A DNA stretch of 60,200 nucleotides, from positions 1 through 60,200 of the forward strand of contig QCJH01000008.1 of assembly GCA_003216155.1 (NCBI GenBank), read 5' to 3'. Both the position numbers and the translations under genes were made by a program. The first letter of the stretch is position 1. The number at the start of each line of letters is the position of its first letter. The notes below the pieces were generated by a model, which was not told where the DNA came from, ran no database searches, and saw only the letters and a program-made list of their open reading frames with translations. Of the stretch, positions 1 to 8,882 are shown piece after piece. This stretch comes from Prochlorococcus sp. AG-409-A19. GTDB lineage: Bacteria; Cyanobacteriota; Cyanobacteriia; PCC-6307; Cyanobiaceae.

Positions 1-215
1 ACCCTTCCTAAAGCTATCTCCATGTAAGGGGTATAGAAAGTTTCAATCACTTTTAAAGGCAAGGAAGTGGGTGTCCAGCCAATTTTAATCTGGCTTGTTG
101 AAATTCTCAAGGTTTTCCGTGAAATAGCACATCATGTATATTCTCTTTGAATATATAGATAAAGAATAAATGTTATAAAAATCAAGCTCAAGTATGTTTG
201 GGAGTTAATATATTA

Positions 216-1019
216 ATGAACGAGGAATTAAAAACAACAATAATGTCAGAAAGTTCATCTCCTTTAGAGGGAAAATACTATGAAAACAAAAATCTAGAGT
301 CATTGACAAAAATAATCGATACCAAGAAAATATCTCATTTAATGAATGATCCAAGATGTAAGAATATATATTCAAATGCAGATCCATTCCCTCACATTAT
401 TTTCAAAGATCTCTGGGAAGAAGAATTTCTTGAATCTATATCTAATGAATTTAGAGAATTTAAAAACTGGGAAGTACACAGCATGAGTGCTGGATTTGAA
501 AAGAGAACATGTGGAAGTTTTTTTAAGCTACCTCCCAAAACTGCAAGACTGATTGATTTTTGCAATTCATTTATTTTTATTAGGTTTCTTGAATATTTAA
601 CAGGCATCTCAGGATTAATACCAGACCCTTATCTACTAGGAGGAGGAATGCACAGTACATTAAACAATGGATTTCTAAAACTTCATACAGACTTCAATTG
701 GCACGAGAACCTAAAATTATATAGAAGACTAAATCTTTTGATATTCCTTAATAAGAACTGGAAGGATGATTGGGAAGGGCATCTATTACTTGTCAAAAAA
801 AATAAATCAGAGTTAGAGCTGAGAAAAAAGATTCCTCCAGAAATGAATACAAGTGTTATTTTCAATACAGATCATAAAAGCATTCATGGACACCCATTCC
901 CAATGAAGCTACCAGAAGATATTTCAAGAGATTCGATTGCTATTTATTATTATTCTAGCAGCAAACCTGAAGATTATATTCTAGCAAAAAATAGTTTCTG
1001 GTATCATTTTAAATATTAG
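216..1019 (+). CDS. 2-oxoglutarate/Fe(II)-dependent oxygenase (prolyl-hydroxylase-like fold)
   Basis: Probable non-heme iron dioxygenase of about 267 residues. The metal triad is visible as H157-x-D159 (in LKLHTDFNW) and a distal H224 (in SIHGHPF). An Arg just before the final beta strand (SRDSIAIYYYS) is placed to bind 2-oxoglutarate. The frame is open from a TTG at 198, but ATG at 216 has a GGGAG purine run 11 bases upstream, so I prefer it; ATG 243 is a further option. No signal peptide. The substrate cannot be told; such genes often sit near sugar or surface-modification loci. The gene is visibly more AT-rich than the housekeeping genes to its right and stands alone, which would suit an accessory gene. 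Confidence 0.7.
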   Translation: MNEELKTTIMSESSSPLEGKYYENKNLESLTKIIDTKKISHLMNDPRCKNIYSNADPFPHIIFKDLWEEEFLESISNEFREFKNWEVHSMSAGFEKRTCGSFFKLPPKTARLIDFCNSFIFIRFLEYLTGISGLIPDPYLLGGGMHSTLNNGFLKLHTDFNWHENLKLYRRLNLLIFLNKNWKDDWEGHLLLVKKNKSELELRKKIPPEMNTSVIFNTDHKSIHGHPFPMKLPEDISRDSIAIYYYSSSKPEDYILAKNSFWYHFKY

Positions 1020-1022
1020 AAA

Positions 1023-1106
1023 ATGCAATCAGCGTTATTTAGCAAGAGTACTTTTTTAATGCTTATTTCTCTCCTACTTCTTCTGATTCATTTTGCTTCC
1101 ATTTGA
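1023..1106 (+). CDS. candidate 27-residue single-span membrane peptide
   Basis: An ATG three bases after the oxygenase stop opens a 27-codon frame. The product has a short polar head (MQSALFSKST) and an uninterrupted hydrophobic stretch of leucine, isoleucine and phenylalanine, enough for one membrane span. I do not recognise it as a known photosystem or cytochrome small subunit. No good Shine-Dalgarno is visible, but coupling to the upstream stop is possible. It may be chance. Confidence 0.25.
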   Translation: MQSALFSKSTFLMLISLLLLLIHFASI

Positions 1107-1609
1107 TCAGGAATAAAAGCAAGCAACATTCATTTAGCAATTATCAAGGTTTTACTCAACAGGGCAAAAGGAGTCTCAGCTTATTCTTTAGGCGCCTTCT
1201 ACTAGCATTTTAAATAACCAAAAGTCAAACAAGCAAAGGTTAACTAAGGAATAAGTGCTTAAAAAAAGCCAGAAGTCCAATATGCTTTTTCAAACCCTTT
1301 GAGACTTCTATCATGAATCTCGAGCGAGCCAAAAGATCCATGGCTCCATGTTTCTCTGATGAATGTTCCAAATTTTGCATGATAATCAATTTAGTCGCAC
1401 AGCCCCTATTAAGTCCAGGACTGATTGTTTCAGGCAAAATGATCTTTCTCATATATCAAGTCTGGCCATCCAACAAGTTGTCTTCCTGAAGAAAAAAGAC
1501 TTCTTTTTTAAGTTTCAACTACCTTGAAAAAATATATAAATCGAATTTCATCAGCTTTTATAAACTCCGAGCATTGAGCAGACTGGATACATCCTCCAAT
1601 CTGACCTCC
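1107..1609. other. about 500-base stretch without a convincing gene
   Basis: AT-rich DNA between the oxygenase and the first small minus-strand gene. It holds a 70-codon minus-strand frame (1240-1452) with no recognisable motif, and no tRNA, clear terminator or repeat. I see nothing supportable in it. Confidence 0.4.
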
Positions 1610-1843
1610 TTAATCTGCCCAGGGATCATTCTCACAAGAAAACAGCAACGAAGGAAGTTCGGTCTCCTTCAATTTTTTCATATCTTTCCAATCACACCAC
1701 ATGGAATTCAGCAACCAAGCCTGGGACTGACTATGAGCACCTTCATCAAGCAATTTTATTTGGAAAGGTTTTAATCCAACTTTCCACTTCTTGTATTGCT
1801 CTTTCCAACTTTCATCTTCCATGCATTCCAGACCTGTTTTCAA
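1610..1843 (-). CDS. conserved-looking small hypothetical protein (77 aa)
   Basis: A 77-residue acidic/aromatic protein with five tryptophans and an even, protein-like composition (WKEQYKKWKVGLKPF, then LDEGAHSQSQAWLLNSMW). Tryptophan-rich helices of this kind are rarely produced by chance frames, so I regard it as real. The overlapping plus-strand frame (1574-1774) looks like its shadow. An internal ATG eight codons in is an alternative start. No domain or function can be assigned. Confidence 0.55.
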   Translation of the reverse strand: MKTGLECMEDESWKEQYKKWKVGLKPFQIKLLDEGAHSQSQAWLLNSMWCDWKDMKKLKETELPSLLFSCENDPWAD

Positions 1844-1870
1844 CCATGATCCTCTGAATAGTCAATAGGG

Positions 1871-1909
1871 CAAGCCCTTTTTTACTGTTCAAGAAGTACA
1901 AAGGGCTTG
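1871..1909. repeat. inverted repeat between divergent small genes
   Basis: CAAGCCCTTT at 1871-1880 is perfectly matched by AAAGGGCTTG at 1900-1909, with inner TACT/AGTA bases able to lengthen the stem. It lies upstream of both the minus-strand 77-residue gene and the plus-strand cysteine-rich ORF, so it could be an operator or an RNA hairpin. Neither arm ends in a proper T-run in the right place for a clear terminator. Confidence 0.4.
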
Positions 1910-1951
1910 TGCTGTGATAGACCAGAGGTATTGGTATTTGGGCCCATACAT

Positions 1952-2104
1952 ATGCCATTTACCCCTCCAAAGTGTCTCAATTGCAAAAATTTTGGTGGTT
2001 GTCCTATGGAAGGTGGCTTCTGCCGAATTTGGAATATAGCCATTGCGCCCAATGAAGCCAAGAAATTCAAATGTCAACATTGGACTTCGGGAGCAAACAA
2101 TTAA
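1952..2104 (+). CDS. small cysteine-rich protein, possible metal-binding knuckle
   Basis: A 50-residue frame from ATG 1952 (an in-frame TTG at 1907 would give 65). It contains a CLNC pair followed by GGC and GFC and a late KC, five cysteines in 50 residues, spaced like a small zinc or iron-sulfur site. The composition (PMEGGFCRIWN) looks selected rather than random. Function unknown. It is flanked upstream by an inverted repeat and downstream by another small gene on the same strand. Confidence 0.4.
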   Translation: MPFTPPKCLNCKNFGGCPMEGGFCRIWNIAIAPNEAKKFKCQHWTSGANN

Positions 2105-2151
2105 AAAGCTCTCATAGCATTAGCCATTAGGAAGGTACCTAAGCATGTGTT

Positions 2152-2475
2152 ATGGAAGAACGAATTGAACCCAGCCCATGTAGGCCTTCTAACAACCACT
2201 TGAAAAAAATCAAGTTGGCTCTTATTGAAGGCCTTCGGTTTTTAATATTCATCTTTCTCCTGCACCCATCAAGTGCCATAGGACAGGTGCAAATTTGCGA
2301 AATCAAATATGGGGAACAAAAACTAGACCGTAAAAGACCAGCTTTATCAAGGCTGAAGCAAACGCTTAATCAGCAGAAAAAATGTCATCTAATAGGTACT
2401 GAGTTCAATCAATATGGCGAAAAGCTTCCTAACAAGCCAATCTTCGCTTGCTGCAAACCAGAAAAAAGATTTTAA
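2152..2475 (+). CDS. hypothetical protein with N-terminal hydrophobic segment, possibly exported
   Basis: 107 residues. Residues about 20-45 form a basic head followed by a hydrophobic core (IEGLRFLIFIFLLHP) and a small-residue end (SSAIGQ), resembling a signal peptide or anchor. The remaining basic domain carries four cysteines (one early, one in KKC, two in ACC) that could form disulfides outside the membrane. A purine-rich GAAGG lies about 16 bases upstream, which is far for a Shine-Dalgarno. I do not recognise the family. Confidence 0.45.
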   Translation: MEERIEPSPCRPSNNHLKKIKLALIEGLRFLIFIFLLHPSSAIGQVQICEIKYGEQKLDRKRPALSRLKQTLNQQKKCHLIGTEFNQYGEKLPNKPIFACCKPEKRF

Positions 2476-2541
2476 ATAAAAGCGAATAGTCCTATGTCTT
2501 ATAAAAACTTGTAATCTCTTTCTAAGAGTATCAAAAAAGTT

Positions 2542-3210
2542 CTAAGCACTACTTGAATTGGGTGAATCCGGATCTGGACTAACCACTACTGGCATCCCTG
2601 TTGAAGAAGACCTAATAGGAATGACCTTTTTCACAGGAGGTATTGGAATCTCGGAAGCAGATCTTGACTCAGGGGGAGATGAACTTGAAGGCGGCTGAGG
2701 CTTCTCATCGGGAGCACAAGCAGCAAGAGCTTCTCTAAGTAATGAATCAAAAGTTGAGCCTGGCAACCGATGTCTAGCCACCTCTAAAAAAGTACGCGGT
2801 AAAGATTCAGCCGCGGCAGTTCTTAAAGCCGGATTATTACGTCGATGATCTTGTTCATCATGAATTGCACGAATAAAGCGACGTGTCACGTCACGTTTTG
2901 TTGATGCCTTAATAAAAGTGTCACTATCACTAAACCCATTACCCACTTCACGTTCAAGATCAGTGATGCGACGTTCAAGACTCTGAAGAACTTCTTCAGC
3001 CTCTTTACCTATATGAGCCAATTGCCCATCAGAAAGATTTGGCATATCAGCCACATAAATCTTGCCATGATCTCTAAGCGTTAAAAAAGTCGGTCTTGCT
3101 CCCTGTCGATGGGAACCATTGTCAAGACCAGCGCCCATAGGGCGTCTTGGAGGGACTGGGCCAGCTGAACTACGCCTGCGCGTTGAGCGTTGTGGACTAT
3201 CAAAAGGCAT
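2542..3210 (-). CDS. conserved hypothetical protein with disordered ends
   Basis: 222 residues in three parts: an Arg/Pro/Ser-rich basic head (1-40), a helical, charged middle (about 55-165; includes LSDGQLAHIGKEAEE and a coiled-coil-like LERRITDLEREV), and a Pro/Ser-rich acidic tail. The middle region is the only part likely to fold. No catalytic motif or membrane segment. It lies 150 bases downstream of purM on the same strand, which may be incidental. It looks like a picocyanobacterial orphan family; function not known to me. Confidence 0.65.
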   Translation of the reverse strand: MPFDSPQRSTRRRSSAGPVPPRRPMGAGLDNGSHRQGARPTFLTLRDHGKIYVADMPNLSDGQLAHIGKEAEEVLQSLERRITDLEREVGNGFSDSDTFIKASTKRDVTRRFIRAIHDEQDHRRNNPALRTAAAESLPRTFLEVARHRLPGSTFDSLLREALAACAPDEKPQPPSSSSPPESRSASEIPIPPVKKVIPIRSSSTGMPVVVSPDPDSPNSSSA

Positions 3211-3361
3211 CGAAGTAAAAATGTGACGACGCTGCTACCGAAAAATTCGGCCTGCTTCTAAGGATATTAATAGCGAGAGTTAGTTCAATGTGATTCTCAG
3301 CGCAGGTCGTAGAAATCCGAAGCATTATCCAATGCTGAAACTCACTAGTTCTTTTTGCATT

Positions 3362-4399
3362 TCAACGAGGCAACCCTTGCAAAGCATTCCCGTCAAGACC
3401 AGTTCCGGAATCAATCCAACCCATAGGCCATGCCTCAAACCCCAGTCCAGCACAAACCTCTAGAGCATCAGTAGTGGCCTCATCAGAGACAATCAAGCAA
3501 AATCCAACACCAAGATTAAAGGTATGCCAAAGATCTCTTTCAGGAATCTGGCCAACAGTTTGTAGCCATTTAAAAATCTCTGGCCATCTCCAACTTTGCT
3601 TGTCAACAAATGCATGTACTCCTTCTGGCAAACAACGAGGAAGATTCTCCGGCAAACCACCACCAGTTATATGCGCCATACCATGAAGAGAGATTTCGGC
3701 CTTAATCAAAGCTTTAACCAATTGAACATAAATTTTTGTAGGAGCTAATAAGGTATCGATCACAAGGGATTGATTACTCCCAAAAGTGGTCTGTTCGTCA
3801 ATATCCCTAGTTGCCAATACCTGACGGACAAGACTAAAGCCATTGCTATGCACCCCACTACTGGCGACACCAATAATTTGATCACCAGCTTTGATTTTGC
3901 TGCCATTGATCAAATTATTTTCTTCAGCAACAGCCACACAGAAACCTGCAAGGTCATACCTCCCTGAAGGATAAAAACCTGGCATCTCAGCTGTTTCTCC
4001 TCCAAGAAGCGCACATCCACTGACTCGACAACCTTCTGCTATCCCTTTAACCACCTCTGCCATCTGATTAGGTCCTAAGGAGCCAGTGGCGATGTAATCA
4101 AGAAAAAAAAGAGGCTCAGCTGCAGAAGTAATTACGTCGTTAACACACATCGCGACTAAATCCAATCCCACTCCATAGTGCCTTTCATATTTCTGAGCCA
4201 GCTCTAGTTTTGTACCAACTCCATCTGTACCCGCTACTAATACTGGCCTTGAAATTCCAACAGGAAGGCGAATCAACCCTCCAAACCCTCCCAATCCACC
4301 AATAACCTCCTTTCGATGTGTAGATTCCACATTGGATCTAATCCTTTTTATGAAGGCCCTCCCAGCCTCCACATCAACCCCAGATGTTTTGTAGTCCAT
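3362..4399 (-). CDS. purM: phosphoribosylformylglycinamidine cyclo-ligase (AIR synthetase)
   Basis: Closes the imidazole ring of FGAM with ATP to give AIR, the fifth step of purine synthesis, in the cytoplasm. The 345 residues match the family length. Diagnostic segments are present: DYKTSGVD at the N-terminus, [14 protein letters not shown], the VNDVI and [11 protein letters not shown] motifs of the PurM/ThiL ATP-binding fold, and the late [13 protein letters not shown] motif. ATG start at 4399. The divergent panC-cmk begins about 275 bases away. Confidence 0.97.
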   Translation of the reverse strand: MDYKTSGVDVEAGRAFIKRIRSNVESTHRKEVIGGLGGFGGLIRLPVGISRPVLVAGTDGVGTKLELAQKYERHYGVGLDLVAMCVNDVITSAAEPLFFLDYIATGSLGPNQMAEVVKGIAEGCRVSGCALLGGETAEMPGFYPSGRYDLAGFCVAVAEENNLINGSKIKAGDQIIGVASSGVHSNGFSLVRQVLATRDIDEQTTFGSNQSLVIDTLLAPTKIYVQLVKALIKAEISLHGMAHITGGGLPENLPRCLPEGVHAFVDKQSWRWPEIFKWLQTVGQIPERDLWHTFNLGVGFCLIVSDEATTDALEVCAGLGFEAWPMGWIDSGTGLDGNALQGLPR

Positions 4400-4674
4400 G
4401 AGTTCTTATAGGCTGGCTGATCAGAATTTGGGGCTAAATTTCCGCAAGAATCCTGCAAGAAATCAATTTCGTATTCAAAGAAACATTCATCTCAAAGAAT
4501 ATTTCCCTAAAACACTATGCAACATAGCCTTCCTTATAACCTTTAGCTTATGACAATCCACTTTATTCAAATACTTTTCGAGGTGTTCCACTGGCCTTTT
4601 CAATACTAAGAACAAAAGCCGAACTGCATCTCTGGCTAAAGAGTCAGAAATCTGAGATTTGTTTCGTACCAACT

Positions 4675-6135
4675 ATGGGGTCTCTACACAGAGGTCATAG
4701 TGAACTAATAAACGCTGCAAAAAAATTAACTTTTTCAAGGCCTACATCAGTACTTGTAAGTGTATTTGTCAATCCATTGCAGTTTGGTCCTCAAGAAGAT
4801 TTCAAATCTTATCCCCGTAATTTCGATCATGACTGTGAAATATCACAGAAAGCAGGGGCTAATGCAATCTGGGCGCCAACAACAAATGATGTTTTCCCGA
4901 CAAGAGAAAATTCACATTTAATGCTTCAAGCTCCCACGAAACTTACAAAGCATTTATGCGGGCCTCATAGGAAAGGCCACTTTGATGGAGTAGTCACAGT
5001 AATGAAGCAATTATTGGAATTAATAAGTCCTCATATTCTTATTTTAGGTGAAAAGGACTGGCAACAGTTAATAATCCTTCGTCATCTCATTAAGACTTTT
5101 AGCACACAAATCCGTGTATACGGTGTAGCAACAGTTCGTGATTTAGATGGGCTAGCTTTTAGCTCTCGCAACAGCTATCTAAGTACTTCGGAAAGGGAGA
5201 AAGCAATTACTTTACCTCGCCTAATGGCCAAGACTGCATTAAATGCTCAAAACAAAAAAGATATTAACTTAGACAAGCTTCATGCTGAATTAGAGCATGA
5301 TGGTTTACGTGTGGAGTATTTAGAGATCGTAGATCCCTTCACTCTTCAACCAACAAAAGCCAAACAGAATCTTGGCCTCTTAGCTGCTGCAGTGCACTCT
5401 GGCTCTACTCGCCTAATTGATCATACTTTTCTGATGAATCACAAACCAATCGTTGCCATTGATGGTCCTGCTGGCGCAGGGAAAAGTACAGTCACTAAAA
5501 GATTTGCCGAAAGACTTGGGCTGCTCTACCTCGATACTGGTGCTATGTATCGAGCAGTTGCTTGGTTGATCCACAAAGAAGGTGTGAACCTTAAACAAGA
5601 ATCAGAATTGAGAAAAGCCCTTGAAGGGCTAAAGCTAGAACTAGAAAATTCAACTTCTGGAGATCAGAAAGTTCTTATTAATTCCAATGACGTTACCTAT
5701 GCAATTCGAACACCAGAAATTACATCATTAGTGTCAACAGTTGCTGCACAAGCCGCAGTTCGCGAAGCATTAACTGCGCAGCAAAAAGAGATAGGGAAAC
5801 TTGGAGGAATTGTTGCAGAAGGTAGAGATATAGGTACCGCTGTTTTCCCCAATGCTGAGTTAAAGATTTTCTTAACTGCAAGCTCTGAAGAGCGAGCTCG
5901 AAGAAGGGCAGCAGATTTAAACCAACGTGGCTTTCCAGCCCCAAGCCTCAAAGAACTTGAAGCACAAATCAAAGAAAGAGACAAAATTGATAGCACTAGA
6001 GAAATATCGCCTTTAATAATTGCTAAGGATGCAATTGAAGTAATCACTGATGAAATGACCATAGAAGATGTTATCGAAGCTCTTATAGAACTATTCCGTC
6101 TAAAAGTACCTGATGAAGTCTGGACTACCTTTTAG
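4675..6135 (+). CDS. panC/cmk: bifunctional pantoate-beta-alanine ligase / cytidylate kinase
   Basis: Fusion known from cyanobacteria. The PanC half (to about residue 250) joins pantoate and beta-alanine with ATP for coenzyme A; it shows the HxGH motif in LHRGHSELI and the SSRNSYL segment. The Cmk half (from about 255) phosphorylates CMP; its P-loop GPAGAGKST is at about 264-272, followed by DTGAMYRAV and EGRDIGT. The first ATG in frame (4675) falls inside the conserved FVPTMG segment. In-frame coding with PanC character continues upstream (LRTKAELHLWLK, EICFVPT) to a stop at 4537, but that stretch has no ATG, GTG or TTG. The true start is therefore uncertain. It overlaps the convergent phosphatase gene by 11 bases. 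Confidence 0.93.
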   Translation: MGSLHRGHSELINAAKKLTFSRPTSVLVSVFVNPLQFGPQEDFKSYPRNFDHDCEISQKAGANAIWAPTTNDVFPTRENSHLMLQAPTKLTKHLCGPHRKGHFDGVVTVMKQLLELISPHILILGEKDWQQLIILRHLIKTFSTQIRVYGVATVRDLDGLAFSSRNSYLSTSEREKAITLPRLMAKTALNAQNKKDINLDKLHAELEHDGLRVEYLEIVDPFTLQPTKAKQNLGLLAAAVHSGSTRLIDHTFLMNHKPIVAIDGPAGAGKSTVTKRFAERLGLLYLDTGAMYRAVAWLIHKEGVNLKQESELRKALEGLKLELENSTSGDQKVLINSNDVTYAIRTPEITSLVSTVAAQAAVREALTAQQKEIGKLGGIVAEGRDIGTAVFPNAELKIFLTASSEERARRRAADLNQRGFPAPSLKELEAQIKERDKIDSTREISPLIIAKDAIEVITDEMTIEDVIEALIELFRLKVPDEVWTTF

Positions 6136-6601
6136 TACTAATTGCATCTAAAAGGCCTTCACAAGCATCTTGCAATAAATCCAAAACTTCCTCAAAACCC
6201 CTATCTCCCCCGTAATAAGGATCAGGGACTTCTTTAAGACCACTTTTTGAATATTGAAGTATTGGTCGAATCTCTGCTATCACTTTAGGTCCTAACTCTA
6301 AAGCCATCTTGCGAACAACTGCCAAATTCTCATCATCCATAGTCAAAATCAAGTCAAAATTATCAAAATCCTCCATCTGAATCTGCCTTGCTCTGCTGGG
6401 CAAATTAATGCCTCTTCGTTGAGCGGCATTTTGCATACGTGAATCTGCAGGATTTCCTATATGCCATCCACCCGTACCTGCGGAATCAACCAAAAACTTA
6501 TCTTGTAAACGCCTTTTCTGAAGCAAGTCCAAAAAAACACCTTCTGCAGCAGGTGAGCGACAAATATTGCCTAAGCATACAAATAAAAGGCGTTTGCGCA
6601 T
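6125..6601 (-). CDS. low-molecular-weight protein-tyrosine phosphatase
   Basis: 158-residue phosphatase of the LMW-PTP/Wzb type. The catalytic P-loop C(x)5R-S is at residues 9-16 (CLGNICRS), preceded by LFVC, and the general-acid segment DPYYGG is near residue 128. It removes phosphate from tyrosine; in bacteria the usual targets are exopolysaccharide tyrosine kinases, none of which is seen here. ATG start at 6601. The stop lies within the end of the convergent panC-cmk gene. Confidence 0.93.
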   Translation of the reverse strand: MRKRLLFVCLGNICRSPAAEGVFLDLLQKRRLQDKFLVDSAGTGGWHIGNPADSRMQNAAQRRGINLPSRARQIQMEDFDNFDLILTMDDENLAVVRKMALELGPKVIAEIRPILQYSKSGLKEVPDPYYGGDRGFEEVLDLLQDACEGLLDAISTKR

Positions 6602-6649
6602 CTTTCATCCAAAAAAACCAATTTAAGACTTCAACAAGCAAAAAGTCGA

Positions 6650-7423
6650 TCAAATGCTAAAGAGCACATTATTGATATAAGACTCTGTCCATTCACTTCC
6701 ATAAAATCTTGTTAGCATTCCTCTAGCTGGATCCTTCTTGGCTCTATAAAGTAAATAACGCTTTTGCCCATCTAGCAATAAATTAAAACGTTCAGCTGTT
6801 ACTTGTTCAGCCTCCTTGACTAATTCAATGTAAAGGTCTAGATAATCACGAAAAGCAGTCATGATTACACTATTAATCAACTTATCAGATTCACTATTTA
6901 GTGGCAGCCTAGTCCAAAGAAATCCTGGAGAGAAAAAGGACTTTGCCTCCTCTGGAATAGGCCCACCATCTGGCAAATGACTTTGCCAACGATCAAATAA
7001 AGGGATCAGACGATTAACTATCAATGACAAATGATGTGCATCATTATTGAGCACTGGCTGAAAGTCCAAAGCTAAAAGATGGCCAGATGGCAATGTCACT
7101 AAATCAGCCCCAAAGAAAGGTAGGTCATAGCTTGGAGATGGGTTTATTACCAAATTCAATACAGCTGCTGACGTCCCCGCATCCACACAAGCAGCACGGA
7201 CTTGCTTTAGTTTTTTTGTTTTGCAAGCCCAAGTATTAGTAATCGCATTTGATAGATTTGATTTGGAACCAAAATTTCTCTCAACCTGCAGAAACTTTGG
7301 CAACATAGGATATGATTCTATCCCCAGAGGGCTTAATACTTGAATAGCGTAATTAAGGAATGGTGACCATCTCCATTGATCCATTTTAATAGGATCTATG
7401 CTTGTCTCTCTATCAAAACCCAT
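6650..7423 (-). CDS. pebB: phycoerythrobilin:ferredoxin oxidoreductase
   Basis: Ferredoxin-dependent bilin reductase that reduces 15,16-dihydrobiliverdin to phycoerythrobilin. 257 residues with the family features [22 protein letters not shown] and the C-terminal [10 protein letters not shown] block near the end. Starts at ATG 7423, 14 bases after the pebA stop, so the pair forms one transcription unit. The two enzymes are known to pass the intermediate directly. Prochlorococcus keeps this pathway although most strains lack phycobilisomes. Confidence 0.95.
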   Translation of the reverse strand: MGFDRETSIDPIKMDQWRWSPFLNYAIQVLSPLGIESYPMLPKFLQVERNFGSKSNLSNAITNTWACKTKKLKQVRAACVDAGTSAAVLNLVINPSPSYDLPFFGADLVTLPSGHLLALDFQPVLNNDAHHLSLIVNRLIPLFDRWQSHLPDGGPIPEEAKSFFSPGFLWTRLPLNSESDKLINSVIMTAFRDYLDLYIELVKEAEQVTAERFNLLLDGQKRYLLYRAKKDPARGMLTRFYGSEWTESYINNVLFSI

Positions 7424-7437
7424 AAAATTTAATTCTT

Positions 7438-8184
<747 letters not shown>

Positions 8185-8435
8185 CTAATCCAGGAGAAAA
8201 TTAAAAAAACGTCTTTATAACTTGGAGTCATTTTTCATAAATAATGCTGCTATTGAGAGAGGTCAAGAGATCTTTATAAGCTAAGCCATAAAGGATATAA
8301 AATATATAATAGTCAAAATCTTGCGACGTGCATTCAAAGAGCTAAACATCTTTAACCTAATATCTATAAAAACATCGCCTTAAGATTATATTGACAATCT
8401 AATTAGTAGAGAAAGCAAAAACAAATCAAATATGA

Positions 8436-8849
8436 TTAAAATATCTCAAAGAGATTTTTGCAAATCTCTTTTAATTTAGCCATCTCTAGAGGTTCAGGAA
8501 GGTGAGTTCCTATTGGCTCCCAATCACCAATAGTTGCTAAACGCCAACGCTCACCCTCAAAAGTCATTCCTCTCACCATGACACCAATTAGATTTGGAGA
8601 ATCCTCAAGATTCTCTGCACTAAATCTCAGTTGCACAAGAAAACTTCTACATTGCAATCTGGGACTCCACCCTGGGAAATGGAAAGAAAAGTCCAACGTT
8701 TCACTCTCGCACCATCTACGAGTCTCGGGGTCATCCCTCCAAGGAGTGAGATTTACAGCTGCTGCTGGGAAATGTTGGCGCACTAAAGTAATGGCAGAAG
8801 CCAAAGAATTTAGGAAGGCAAGGTTGTGTTTTCGATCAGCAGCGTTCAC
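8436..8849 (-). CDS. conserved hypothetical protein (137 aa)
   Basis: Soluble protein with an aromatic, beta-rich middle (LDFSFHFPGWSPRLQCRSFLVQLRF, here split by me into strand-like units) and a helical C-terminus. Starts at GTG 8849, preceded by a good GGGAGG about five bases away. Lies upstream of pebA on the same strand with a 275-base gap, and is divergent from the GtrA-YdjC gene with 33 bases between starts. No motif known to me; it looks like a real picocyanobacterial family. Confidence 0.6.
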   Translation of the reverse strand: MNAADRKHNLAFLNSLASAITLVRQHFPAAAVNLTPWRDDPETRRWCESETLDFSFHFPGWSPRLQCRSFLVQLRFSAENLEDSPNLIGVMVRGMTFEGERWRLATIGDWEPIGTHLPEPLEMAKLKEICKNLFEIF

Positions 8850-8882
8850 CCAGGCCTCCCATCAGCAAAAAGTATTTTTTAG

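Noticed and set aside
1240..1452. 70-codon minus-strand frame
   Set aside because: No motif, odd composition and no ribosome site; it sits in AT-rich, otherwise empty DNA where such frames occur by chance.
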